Shown here one piece after another: positions 1 through 8,094 of a stretch of DNA of 26,179 nucleotides (the stretch's first letter is position 1; each line of letters begins with the position of its first letter). A program made the position numbers and the translations under genes. This DNA comes from Verrucomicrobiia bacterium (lineage in GTDB: Bacteria; Verrucomicrobiota; Verrucomicrobiia; JABWAM01). The stretch spans positions 1 to 26,179 of the forward strand of contig JABWAM010000006.1 in assembly GCA_013360985.1 (NCBI GenBank), in the 5' to 3' direction. The notes beneath the pieces were generated by a model. It saw only the letters and a program-made list of their open reading frames with translations, ran no database searches and was not told the DNA's origin.

Positions 1-1
1 A

Positions 2-280
2 GCGGATGCGCAGGCGACCGACCTGAACAAGCGGCTGGCCGACCTGCGGGTGAACCTGGCGTCGGAGCAGCGGGCGCTGACGTCGGAAGAGTCGCGGCGC
101 GACCGGCTCCGGATCGTCGCGACGGCGCGGGCGACCGCACGGACCGGCGTCGAAATGGAAGCGCTCACCGCGGTAAGCGCCGCGGCCCTTGCGCTCTACG
201 ACATGACGAAGGCCGTGGACAAAACGATGCGGATCGAGGGCGTGCGCCTCCTGGCGAAGATCAAGGTTCCGCAGCCATGA
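2..280 (+). CDS. moaC: Cyclic pyranopterin monophosphate synthase MoaC, C-terminal part (5' end outside window)
   Basis: The reading frame is open from the window edge to the TGA at 278-280, so the gene begins upstream; the GTG at 50 is not taken as its start. The last about 45 residues carry the MoaC C-terminal signature, seen as RTGVEMEALTAVSAAALAL followed by YDMTKAVDKTMRI. MoaC converts the MoaA product to cyclic pyranopterin monophosphate in molybdenum cofactor synthesis in the cytoplasm. The region before it (residues 1-35 here) is less typical: the expected conserved HP segment is not visible, probably because it lies upstream. The stop overlaps the mogA start (ATGA), indicating translational coupling. 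Identification of the C-terminus is secure; nothing can be said about the missing N-terminal half. Confidence 0.88.
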   Translation, partial: ADAQATDLNKRLADLRVNLASEQRALTSEESRRDRLRIVATARATARTGVEMEALTAVSAAALALYDMTKAVDKTMRIEGVRLLAKIKVPQP

Positions 281-771
281 AGTGCGCGCGCCTGACGATC
301 AGCGACCGCGCGAGCGCGGGCGTTTACGAAGACCTCAGCGGCCCTGCGATTCAGGCGGAAATTGATCGGCTTTTCGAAGGGCCGCTCGAGTGGCGCGCCG
401 CCGTCATCCCGGACGAACAGGAACGCATCGCCGCGGAACTGGCGCGATGCGCGGACCGCGAGGAATGCTGGCTCGTGCTGACAACCGGCGGCACCGGTCC
501 CGCGCCGCGCGACGTGACCCCCGAGGCGACGCGACAGATCCTGGATCGCGAGCTTCCCGGCATCGCGGAGGCGATGCGCGCGGTCTCCTTCGCAAAGACG
601 CCGACCGCGATTCTCTCGCGCGCCGTCGCGGGCACGCGCGGACGCAGCCTGGTGATCAACCTTCCCGGAAATCCAAGGGCGATCGGCGAATGCCTGCCGC
701 CGCTCGCATCGGCGATCGCCGAGGCGATCTTTCACCTGCGCAACGTTCGCGTGCGCCTGAAACGCCGATAA
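277..771 (+). CDS. mogA: Molybdopterin adenylyltransferase, MogA/MoaB family
   Basis: A 164-residue protein of the usual length for this family. Visible signatures are SDRASAG (residues 9-15), TTGGTGPAPRDVTPEAT (69-85), the EAMRAVS segment (98-104), and LSRAVAGTRGRSLVINLPGNP (113-133). These build the MPT-binding and nucleotide-binding sites. MogA adenylylates molybdopterin before molybdate insertion. The start ATG overlaps the moaC stop, so the two are probably co-translated. The family also includes MoaB, and the two cannot be told apart reliably from sequence alone; the APRD and AGTRG motifs fit MogA. No terminator is obvious after the stop at 771. Confidence 0.9.
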   Translation: MKCARLTISDRASAGVYEDLSGPAIQAEIDRLFEGPLEWRAAVIPDEQERIAAELARCADREECWLVLTTGGTGPAPRDVTPEATRQILDRELPGIAEAMRAVSFAKTPTAILSRAVAGTRGRSLVINLPGNPRAIGECLPPLASAIAEAIFHLRNVRVRLKRR

Positions 772-985
772 ATCGGCGCCGTGCGGCCGAAATCCAAAAC
801 GCGGCGCGTACGCCGCATGCGCTTTGGTCGAGGAGGGGCTCTCCCGCGCATTCCGCAAAAATCCAAGGCGTTCCCAAATCCACGGATCAGCTCGATTTTC
901 AGAGAGCAACCCTCCTCATCATCCATGGAGGATCGGAGAGGTGGGTCGTGTCGAGATTTCAGACTCTCCACAAGAGGGATGCGAC

Positions 986-1082
986 GGCTCGGCCGGCGGC
1001 CTCGCCCTACCTTTCCACCGTCCGGCTTGGGAAAAATCCGCTCGGTCGCGAAGCGAGGGAGGGCGAGGCCGCCGGCCGAGCC
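986..1082. repeat. 23-bp perfect inverted repeat with about 51-nt loop
   Basis: The left arm at 986-1008 begins GGCTCGGCCGGCGG and ends CTCGCCCT; its exact reverse complement lies at 1060-1082. The intervening 51 nt carry a shorter GCTCGGTCGCGAAGCGAG stretch that can itself fold. There is no T-run after the right arm, so it is not a typical intrinsic terminator. The structure fits a REP-like or miniature mobile repeat. Both arms were compared base by base. Confidence 0.75.
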
Positions 1083-1150
1083 ACCCAGTCCCGACTCTTC
1101 TTCGGAGCCGGCGGCGTCGCCGCCGCGGCTTGAGTCCAAATGTGGCGAGG

Positions 1151-1214
1151 GCGTCGCATGTTCTTCGACCGAGGATGGACTCCTCCACGCCTGACGCGGG
1201 GATTTGGGGCGTTG
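1151..1214 (+). repeat. Dispersed repeat, copy 1
   Basis: This stretch shares GGATGGACTC (1173-1182), then GCGGGGATT (1196-1204) and a final CGTTG with a stretch at 14831-14896. Between these blocks the two copies match imperfectly but in register, allowing a few one- or two-base gaps. Both copies are in non-coding spacers next to gene clusters and in the same orientation. Function unknown; only two copies are visible in the window. Confidence 0.5.
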
Positions 1215-1291
1215 ATCCGCTCTTGACGAATCCTTCGCGGCATTCAACCGTGGATCGGAACTCCCGTCGGCCGACGGATCCATCCTCTCCC

Positions 1292-1756
1292 ATGATCACG
1301 ATCGAACATCTCTATCTCTCGCCCGGACACAATTATAAAGGCCACTTCGGCGGGTCGCCGGGGACCCATCCCCTGATCGAGCGTTCTACCGTGCGCTGCG
1401 TGGCGGGCAAAGGAATCGAGGGCGACCGCTACTTCGGTCACGAAGAGGGGCACAAGGCGCAGATCACCTTTTTCGCGGCCGAAACGCATGACGCCCTCTG
1501 CGCCAAGTTTGGGCGGCACGAGGTCGCGCCGTCGGTCTACCGCCGAAACGTCATTCTGCGCGGCGCCGATCTCAACGCCTGGATCGGTTGCCGTTTCACG
1601 CTCCAGGGAATCGCGTTCGAAGGAACCGAAGAGAGCCGCCCCTGCGCGTGGATGGATGAGGCGTTCGGCCCCGGCGCGAAGGCTGCCATGAGCGGAAACG
1701 GTGGCCTTCGCGCGCGCATCCTCACGAGCGGCGAACTCTCCGTCGGCCCGGCATGA
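1292..1756 (+). CDS. MOSC domain protein
   Basis: A 154-residue single-domain MOSC protein. The typical features are GKGIEGDRYFG near residues 39-49, QITFFAAET (about 57-65), the RRNVILRGADLNAWIG block, and the RPCAWMDEAFGPGA segment whose cysteine is the conserved sulfur-carrying residue, ending in a GGLRARILTSG strand. MOSC domains are linked to molybdenum cofactor sulfuration or metal-sulfur transfer. I chose ATG 1292 because the family similarity begins there; the same frame is open further upstream but reads through the repeat-rich spacer without resemblance to any protein. It overlaps mobA by four bases (ATGA), and the moaC/mogA neighbours support a cofactor role. The exact sulfur acceptor is unknown. 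Confidence 0.85.
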   Translation: MITIEHLYLSPGHNYKGHFGGSPGTHPLIERSTVRCVAGKGIEGDRYFGHEEGHKAQITFFAAETHDALCAKFGRHEVAPSVYRRNVILRGADLNAWIGCRFTLQGIAFEGTEESRPCAWMDEAFGPGAKAAMSGNGGLRARILTSGELSVGPA

Positions 1757-2382
1757 CCTCCTTCGCGGCCCTGATGCTCGCGGGAGGGCAATCCCGACGC
1801 ATGGGTCGCCCCAAGGCTTTTCTCGCACTCGAGGGCGAACCGCTCTGGCGTCGCCAGTGCGCCCTGCTCGAAACGCTCGCTCCGTCGGAACGCTTGCTCT
1901 CCTCTCCTCCGGGAGATCCGCTGGCTCGCGAAGGCTGGCGACCGATCGCGGATGCCGCCGCCGGCGCGGGACCGCTTGGAGGAATCGTCGCCGCCCTGGA
2001 AACGATCGTTTCCCCTCTGCTGCTCGTGCTCGGCGTGGATCTCCCCGCCATGCGCGCCGACGTTCTGCGGCGGCTCCTCGACGCCGCGCAACCGGGCCTG
2101 GGCGCCGCCTTCCGCCGCGAAACATGGTATGAACCGGTCGCGGCGGTCTATCCCCGCGAACTCGCTCCTTCCGCGCGACGGCGGCTCGAACGCGGCGAGT
2201 GCGGCCTTCAGGCCCTTTGCGCCGAAGCGGCGCGGCGAGGAATGCTGACCTCTCTTCCTTTGCCCGAGGCATGCGCCGGCGCCTTTCGCAACTGGAACAC
2301 GCCCGCCGATGCGTCAGGCGCGGAGACAGATCCCGTCTGCGGCGGGGAAACCGATGAGAACGCGGACGCTCCCGATCATTGA
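1753..2382 (+). CDS. mobA: Molybdenum cofactor guanylyltransferase MobA
   Basis: A 209-residue nucleotidyltransferase-fold protein. The N-terminal signature LAGGQSRRMGRPK (residues 9-21) binds the nucleotide triphosphate. GAGPLGGI (71-78) and LVLGVDLPAM (91-100) are typical of MobA, the Asp of the latter coordinating magnesium. NWNTPADA near residue 184 is the usual C-terminal motif. MobA attaches GMP to molybdopterin to make the bis-MGD-type cofactor in the cytoplasm. Its start overlaps the MOSC gene stop, so both are likely one transcript. The last about 20 residues after the NTPAD motif are poorly conserved and acidic. The stop is followed in the same frame by a transposase remnant, so the tail may have been altered by that insertion. 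Confidence 0.9.
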   Translation: MTSFAALMLAGGQSRRMGRPKAFLALEGEPLWRRQCALLETLAPSERLLSSPPGDPLAREGWRPIADAAAGAGPLGGIVAALETIVSPLLLVLGVDLPAMRADVLRRLLDAAQPGLGAAFRRETWYEPVAAVYPRELAPSARRRLERGECGLQALCAEAARRGMLTSLPLPEACAGAFRNWNTPADASGAETDPVCGGETDENADAPDH

Positions 2383-2391
2383 CGAGGGTTG

Positions 2392-2553
2392 CAGCGGGGC
2401 AAGAGTCTTGCCGATAAAGAGAAACTCCACGAGGACGAGACGCTCAAGACGATGCTCGGGGTGAAGAAGTTTCCCGACCAGAACACGCCGGGAGAATGGC
2501 TGCGGCAGATTGGCTGGGCGGAGGTGAAGTGCGGGTTGGTGAGAAAGTCGTGA
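2392..2553 (+). pseudogene. Remnant of an IS1380-like transposase (N-terminal part)
   Basis: Directly behind mobA, and in the same frame, 53 codons read GKSLADKEKLHEDETLKTML, then GVKKFPDQNTPGEWLRQIG. I recognise this as the early part of IS1380-family DDE transposases, where a segment on element scoring is followed by a P-x-x-T-x-x-x-WLR helix. There is no start codon and none of the catalytic domain, and the frame stops at 2551. The stretch is therefore a decayed fragment. Its lower GC matches the following heparinase-like gene more than mobA. Family assignment is from memory of motifs and is moderate. Confidence 0.5.
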
Positions 2554-2641
2554 GTCAAAAACCCATCACTCACGATCAGGAGGCGACGAAAAGCCTTCCT
2601 TTCGTCTCGTGTCCTTTGATCGTCCCGAGTAAAATGGCCGC

Positions 2642-5600
2642 ATGCGAATTATTTGGTTTCTCCTTTTCGGTTTGTTCGGTTTGGGACCAACGCGGGTTGC
2701 GGCTGAGGATCATTTTGAACCCGGTGGCCCCTTGCAAGGAGTCAAACTGCCGCGATTCCCCACCCAACACGGAGAAAAACCCGGTTACCCGGGGGTGATC
2801 CCTGAATTGCAGACCAGGGATGCCACAGGAAACTTGCTCTTTACCGCCGAAGCCCTGCCGCCGGAACATCAGCTTTTCGACGGTTCGGTGGAGCATTTTC
2901 GCGCCTATTTTTTTAAATACCTGCCCGTCAAAAGTTTTTTTGATCGTCAGAGCCTAATCAAAAATTGGCTGGCGCGAGACCTGTTGCCTCAACAAGCGGA
3001 GGATTATGCCGAGCCGGTTTACTGGGTGCCGCGTCATGCCGCTGAGCGACCAACCGGCCGATTCAACCGGCCGGTGCGCGTGGTGCGCGGACGGGTAAAA
3101 ACCACGGTCTTCGATCTCGCGGCGGGTCATCTGCCAGCGGGGATGTACGCGGTCCGGGTGATCGGGGCCGTCGAGACCAAGGATCTCATCCGTCATCGTA
3201 AACCGCTGATCCTGCGACTGACCGTGAATGACGGACTCAAGGGAGAGAAGAACACCTCCCGCTTCCGATGCAAGTACGTGGACGAATTTTACGTCCTGGC
3301 CGAGTTCTATTTCCATGCTCCGGAGGCGCGCGCCTACCATCTGACCTTGGCGGTGGACGAGGGCACCCAAGTGACGCCGCTCATCCACAACCTCGAGTTG
3401 CACGATGCGCTGGCAGGAGCAACTCACCGGGCCATCAAAACCAAAACGACGCTGACCTCTCCTCTCGGCAAACCGCCACAACCACCGGTCACCGATGCCG
3501 CCCGGCTGCAACGCGACGCGGACTTGTGGGGCGCCATCCCGCCGCTTAACGCCCAGTTCGGCATCACGTATGGCATGGGCGGGGACGATCCCAAGAAAAA
3601 CTGGCCCAATATCGGCGCAGGCGGACTGACCTCCGAACAGATCCAGGCCCAGTACGGCGAATGGAAACTGGCGCCTTTGGGCCCCCTCCTGTTACAAAAC
3701 GCCAAGCTGCAACTCACGTATGCGATTGCCGATCTGGCTGCGGGCAAACCGTTGCCGGACCCATACCCTTTCAAAGATCGCGGCCTGGGCGTTTACACTC
3801 CCCCCAGCAAGACAGAGGAGACTCCGCAGAATTGGTGTCCGATTGCCAACGGAGTGCGCGATCGTGTGCGCACGGCCGTGGAGGAGATCAAAAAACGGAC
3901 CCTGCAATTCGATAAAAACGGCGACGTCAACGCTGGCCGCGACGCCGCCGTCCTCCTCTGTCGTTTGGCCTATGACTATCCGGGATACGACAGTTCCAAT
4001 GATTTAAGCGCGCTCATGGTTCAGCCAGGCGCTTATGGACGGGATATGGGCTGCCGCCGACGCGATCCACGCAGCAACTATTTTCCCGTGGATTTTCTCG
4101 ACAACTACGACCGTTTGTTTGAACTGATCAAGAGCGATCCCGGCCTCCCCCAATCCGTGGGACGTTTCGTCCCGTGGATCAAAACCCCGCAGGATGTCAT
4201 CCGTTTGCTGGACGTTTACTTAGTTCAGACCATGGCCAAGCGTTGGCTCCGTTATCATTACTACTACGCCAACGAACCCACGAAGATCCTGCGACCGGTG
4301 CGCGTGCTCGGCGATCCACACGTCACCAACCCATGGATGGAGTGGCTGTTCAGTTCCACGTTCCTCTACCCGCAACCGCCCTCGGGCTTGCAGGATCTGT
4401 TGGTCACCGGCAATGATCGTGACGGCATCGGTTACATCGGTTCGTTTTATTACTGCGGAAGCGAACAGTGCGCTCCCAAGGCAGCGGAACTGGAGGATTA
4501 TCTGGCGGAAGGAGGCGATCCCAAGTTCGACCTGCGCGATCCCCGGCGCTACCCCAAACCCGTGGCAGCCTGCCGTTGGTTTGTGGACACCCGTATGGCC
4601 GGACTGTTTTGGCCTCGGATCGGCGACGTCGGCGGACCGGACAAGACTTATGGCGCGTGGTTCGACCACTTCAAGGAAATGGCGCCGTTGGGGTGGCGGT
4701 GGACCAAGGAGGCGCAGTTTGCTTTCATCATCAAACACTTTTGGGGAAGGGGCGATTTCAAGGACGCCGAGTGGGCGGAAATTGAAAAAGCCGCCGCCAC
4801 TCTCAAACGCGCCCCATGGCTGGAGACCCCCTCCCGGGTTGTGGCCAACTGGTTTGGGCTTCTGGAGACGGGGCGCCCGCATGACGACCCGCGTTTCCGT
4901 CGCAATGTTTATCTGCGCATCGGTCTCGGCCACGGACATGCCCATGCTGACAGCCTCGACTTGCAGGGACACGCCCACGGCTATCCCTTTACCATTGATG
5001 GCGGCCAGCGCTCCGGCTACTCGAGCCCGGCCGATTTCACGACGCGGATCCACAATCTGGTCGAGATTGACGGCAAGAACATGCGGACCCATTCCTGGGT
5101 GACAGCCCTCAGCGACGCCGAGGGAGCGCGCTATCTGGCGGCGGAACTGGTCCCTCCAGGCAACCATCCCAATCTTAAACTCTACCGGCGGCAGGTGGCT
5201 TTGCTGGACGTGGACGAACCCGGCGAACCGCAATCTTTACCGGTGCCCCAGACCGGTCCCAACGCCAAGGATCTCCCTCCGCTGACCGCATCGCCCATCA
5301 GCTACATCTTTGACGTGGTCCGCGTTTCGGGCGGTGGGACCAACACTTATTGTTTCCACGGTCCCATCGAGGACGAGATGACGACCAATATCCGGGAAAC
5401 GATTCAAGGGATGGCCAATCTCAAGGCCGAGGCGGACAAGGAATATCTCAAGATTTTTCCCGAAGCGGAATTGGTGACCGCGGGAACGGCTCCCGAGATT
5501 TTGGAAGCCACCTGGCGGTTGTCGCGGGAACCCAACCTGACCGGCGGCAGAGGATTTGGCGTGGAAAAAGGGATGCATGCGGCGATCTGGGATGAAGCTT

Positions 5601-6766
5601 CTCCGCGCAAGTTTACCCGCCTGCACCTGTTGGGGGTGGCCGGCGCGCGCACCATGACCGGCCGCTTGGTTTGCAAACAGTGGAAGTATGTTTTCACAAA
5701 TCTCCTGGTGCAAAAACGGCTTCCGACCGCAGGCGACACCGTCTTTACCGCCCTCATTGAACCGTATGTGGGCGAGCCATTCCTGACCGACCGGCAGCTT
5801 CTGCCGATCGCTGGCAATGAGACCGATGCCCGTCAAGCGGTGGCGGTTCAGGTGAAAACCAAAAACGGTCACACCGATTTGTTGTTTGCTGACGGTTCTC
5901 CAGAAAAGACGCGCGAGTTTTCCTGGGCCGGCGGCCCATGCCGGGTGGCTGCGGAATTTGCCAGTGTTTCGATGAATGCGCAGAGGCTCCGCGTGGCCGC
6001 CATTACCGGCGGCACACTCCTGCAAACTCCTGAGGTCTTGCTCCGTCCGGTGCGGCGCGAACTGACCGCCACGATCAAAGCCACCGATTATCCGGAAAAA
6101 ACGGTTACGCTCGATCCGGTTTGGATCGAAGCCCCTCTCTCTGCCGGACGGGTGGTGGAATTCAGCAACGGTCAGCGTCCGGTGACCTACACGATCCGCC
6201 AAGCGATCGTCGCGAACGGTCAAACCCGGTTGATTTTGACCGGTGGCGCGGATTATTTTCTGTCGCGAGTGACGTCCGTGGACGCCGCCGCCAAACAGCT
6301 GCGTTGCGCGTTGGCCCCGCCGTATGTGACCAAGGAAAACACCGACCCGATTCCACGAATCAACCATCGCTGGACGGCTTCCACTGAGAGCGGTGGGAAA
6401 ACCTGGCGCGCCGATTATGTCGGCATGGATTCGGATACCAACGAATATCTTTTTCAGTTGGATGGCGCGGTGAACGAGAGCGATTTCGGCAAGGGCGGCG
6501 GCTTCCGCCTATGGGAATACGGGACGGGCGACCAGGTTCGACGCAGCACTGCCGCCAGCCTGCGTTATGTGACCGACAAAATTTATGAGCTGACGACCGA
6601 TGCCGAAATTGCGGTGGGACTCAAGGGAGGGCGGCTGGAGATCAGCGTCGATCGCCAGACTTGGAAGGAGTTGCCCGCCAAAGCGGTCGGAGGAAAAGTC
6701 GAAGCTACGATCTCTCTGGCGACGCTGCTTTCCGCCCAGGGTCGAGTTTTCCTGCGAGTGCAGTGA
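2642..6766 (+). CDS. Exported heparinase II/III-like protein, 1374 residues
   Basis: A hydrophobic signal peptide (residues 4-21, with cleavage likely after VAA) points to export. The N-terminal half is rich in Trp, Tyr and Pro, as in the alpha/alpha-toroid domain of polysaccharide lyases. The mid-region reads GLGHGHAHADSL at residues 761-772 and then a YPFTIDGGQRSGYSS segment. This is the H-x-H-x-D-x-L pattern of the heparinase II/III beta-sandwich, whose His helps cleave acidic polysaccharides. The remaining about 550 residues look like beta-sandwich material. At 1374 residues it is about twice the usual family length. The gene is visibly less GC-rich than its neighbours and follows a transposase remnant, suggesting acquisition by transfer. 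Substrate unknown; catalytic activity is inferred from the motif only. Confidence 0.7.
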   Translation: MRIIWFLLFGLFGLGPTRVAAEDHFEPGGPLQGVKLPRFPTQHGEKPGYPGVIPELQTRDATGNLLFTAEALPPEHQLFDGSVEHFRAYFFKYLPVKSFFDRQSLIKNWLARDLLPQQAEDYAEPVYWVPRHAAERPTGRFNRPVRVVRGRVKTTVFDLAAGHLPAGMYAVRVIGAVETKDLIRHRKPLILRLTVNDGLKGEKNTSRFRCKYVDEFYVLAEFYFHAPEARAYHLTLAVDEGTQVTPLIHNLELHDALAGATHRAIKTKTTLTSPLGKPPQPPVTDAARLQRDADLWGAIPPLNAQFGITYGMGGDDPKKNWPNIGAGGLTSEQIQAQYGEWKLAPLGPLLLQNAKLQLTYAIADLAAGKPLPDPYPFKDRGLGVYTPPSKTEETPQNWCPIANGVRDRVRTAVEEIKKRTLQFDKNGDVNAGRDAAVLLCRLAYDYPGYDSSNDLSALMVQPGAYGRDMGCRRRDPRSNYFPVDFLDNYDRLFELIKSDPGLPQSVGRFVPWIKTPQDVIRLLDVYLVQTMAKRWLRYHYYYANEPTKILRPVRVLGDPHVTNPWMEWLFSSTFLYPQPPSGLQDLLVTGNDRDGIGYIGSFYYCGSEQCAPKAAELEDYLAEGGDPKFDLRDPRRYPKPVAACRWFVDTRMAGLFWPRIGDVGGPDKTYGAWFDHFKEMAPLGWRWTKEAQFAFIIKHFWGRGDFKDAEWAEIEKAAATLKRAPWLETPSRVVANWFGLLETGRPHDDPRFRRNVYLRIGLGHGHAHADSLDLQGHAHGYPFTIDGGQRSGYSSPADFTTRIHNLVEIDGKNMRTHSWVTALSDAEGARYLAAELVPPGNHPNLKLYRRQVALLDVDEPGEPQSLPVPQTGPNAKDLPPLTASPISYIFDVVRVSGGGTNTYCFHGPIEDEMTTNIRETIQGMANLKAEADKEYLKIFPEAELVTAGTAPEILEATWRLSREPNLTGGRGFGVEKGMHAAIWDEASPRKFTRLHLLGVAGARTMTGRLVCKQWKYVFTNLLVQKRLPTAGDTVFTALIEPYVGEPFLTDRQLLPIAGNETDARQAVAVQVKTKNGHTDLLFADGSPEKTREFSWAGGPCRVAAEFASVSMNAQRLRVAAITGGTLLQTPEVLLRPVRRELTATIKATDYPEKTVTLDPVWIEAPLSAGRVVEFSNGQRPVTYTIRQAIVANGQTRLILTGGADYFLSRVTSVDAAAKQLRCALAPPYVTKENTDPIPRINHRWTASTESGGKTWRADYVGMDSDTNEYLFQLDGAVNESDFGKGGGFRLWEYGTGDQVRRSTAASLRYVTDKIYELTTDAEIAVGLKGGRLEISVDRQTWKELPAKAVGGKVEATISLATLLSAQGRVFLRVQ

Positions 6767-6875
6767 CAAACAAAACGGCGAATCGTCGGTCGGGATGGCG
6801 TTCTCCCCAAGAAGCGGATTTCTTTCAAAGGAGGTTGACGGAGGCGCAGCCGCGAAGGACGATGCGACGCCGTTC

Positions 6876-7537
6876 ATGAAAAAGTCTGCTCCCCATGGAT
6901 ACGCGGCGTTTCGAACGCTGGTTGAAGCCTCCCCGAAGCCGGTTGTGCTGCTCGAGGGCAGCCGTGAGGCCCCTCCTGAAATTCTCGCGCGCATGGAAGA
7001 TCTCGCGGAACATCTGATGCGCAGTTTTCCCAAGCTCGTGGCGCGCACCGGGAACGCGACGGGATCCGATCAGGCATGGGCGCGCGGGATCAATCGCGTG
7101 GATCCGAAGCGTCTGGAACTCCTCCTCCCTCGCCCGAGTTTCCAAAAAGGCGCCATCGCCGGGGGAAACACGGTGCATGCATTGGGCGACCTCAAGGAGG
7201 AGGATCGCCACGCGGGACGACTCGTGACCCGCGCGCAGTACGAGTATCGCGGAAGACGCGGGGCGGCGGCCTTTGACGGAATGCCGGAAACCCACAAGCC
7301 CTACCTAATCCGCGATGCCCTGAAGGTGCTCGGCTACGAGGATTACCGCGGGCGTTGCCACAAGGCGATTGCGGGACTCTTTTACGTCAACCCCGACGTC
7401 CCAACGGCGGAGGCACCGGCCAAACGATCCGCGTCTGCGAGGCGGAAGGAATCCCCGTGTTTCTCCACGAGGATTGGATGACGTGGGATTGGCTCGATCT
7501 TCCAGGGGCCGGCGCAACGTCACCATCCTCTCCATGA
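6876..7537 (+). pseudogene. SLOG/Rossmann-like nucleotide-binding protein with a frameshift
   Basis: From ATG 6876 the frame encodes VVLLEGSREAPPEI, then ARTGNATGSDQAWARGI and RLELLLPRPSF. This pattern resembles bacterial SLOG or DprA-like proteins, in which a GS-R strand-loop is followed by a TGNAxGSD loop that binds a nucleotide. The frame runs on to LFYVNPDVP and then becomes meaningless. The missing continuation, NGGGTGQTIRVCEAEGIPVF, is found in the +1 frame immediately after, and ends at 7537. One extra C in the CCC run at 7400-7402 would restore a single protein of about 220 residues. Either the gene is broken or the assembly lost a base. A strong AAGGAGG at 6829-6835 lies 40 nt upstream, too far for this ATG. 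Function unknown. Confidence 0.6.
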
Positions 7538-7965
7538 AACGGATGCCGCGGATCGAACGGGCGGAAAGTTGCCTCGGGTTCTTGTTCAGAAGAAGGATTC
7601 TGTTTGGGTCGCGCGCGTTGGCCCGGGACACCGGGCCATGGCCAAGGAACGCGCCGAAGGCTTGATTTGGTTCTGGATTGGACCGCATGCCCCCCCCTGC
7701 GAGCGTCTCCTCCGTTCCCCGTGACCATTCCATTGCGCACAAAGGCTCGCGCGTGATTGGCAAATTAAGCCGTCACGAGCAATCATCCGCTACGCAAGGT
7801 CTCCATTCTCGATGGGCATGAGCTCCGTTCACATTCAAGAGATCAAAACGCGTTTGGCGGCAATCGAGAGCGAGAGGCGGTGGACGCGCCAATATCGGCA
7901 TCGGATGAAGGCCGGTTTTTGTCGCGGAAATGACGCTTTGTGACGTCGGAGGCTTCCGCATCAAG
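7538..7965. other. Non-coding spacer before tRNA-Gly
   Basis: A 428-bp stretch in which I find no convincing gene. The only candidate is a 41-codon ORF on the + strand at 7818-7943 (MSSVHIQEIKTRLAAIESER at its start). It is charged and helical in look, but has no clear ribosome binding site and no family resemblance. Confidence 0.5.
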
Positions 7966-8039
7966 TGGAGCGGGTGATGGGAATCGAACCCACGTAACCA
8001 GCTTGGAAGGCTGGCGCTCTACCATTGAGCTACACCCGC
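7966..8039 (-). tRNA. tRNA-Gly (anticodon TCC), CCA encoded
   Basis: Read on the - strand, 74 nt fold as a complete cloverleaf. The acceptor is GCGGGTG pairing with CACCCGC, the D arm GCTC/GAGC, and the anticodon stem CCAGC/GCTGG around the loop CTTCCAA. The T arm GTGGG/CCCAT encloses TTCGATT. The 3' end is U then CCA, genomically encoded. The anticodon TCC reads glycine GGA/GGG codons. No introns or mismatches are seen apart from one G-U pair in the T stem. Confidence 0.96.
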
Positions 8040-8094
8040 GGAGACCGGGCGCATCGTCGCCCGGCGCGAACCTCCCGTCAAGCCCGCTCCCACG

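Larger units (their letters stand above)
772..1291. other. Repeat-bearing spacer between mogA and the MOSC gene
   Basis: A 520-bp stretch with no convincing gene. All six frames have open stretches because of high GC, but none resembles a protein family. It holds a perfect 23-bp inverted repeat (986-1008 and 1060-1082), a small GC-rich palindrome around 1102-1120, and one copy (1151-1214) of a sequence found again at 14831-14896. The spacer splits an otherwise compact molybdenum cofactor gene set, so it looks like the site of a small non-coding repeat element or several. Confidence 0.6.

Noticed and set aside
196..909. Minus-strand ORF of 237 codons
   Set aside because: It lies antisense to mogA, is Arg-rich and has no family resemblance; typical shadow in high-GC DNA.
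824..1291. Upstream extension of the MOSC gene
   Set aside because: The open frame crosses the inverted repeat and dispersed repeat and has no protein-like conservation; the family starts at 1292.
1244..2272. Minus-strand ORF of 342 codons
   Set aside because: Antisense to the MOSC gene and mobA, very Arg-rich, no recognisable motif.
4220..6367. Two long minus-strand ORFs (337 and 376 codons)
   Set aside because: Both are antisense to the heparinase-like gene, whose signal peptide and motifs show the + strand is coding.
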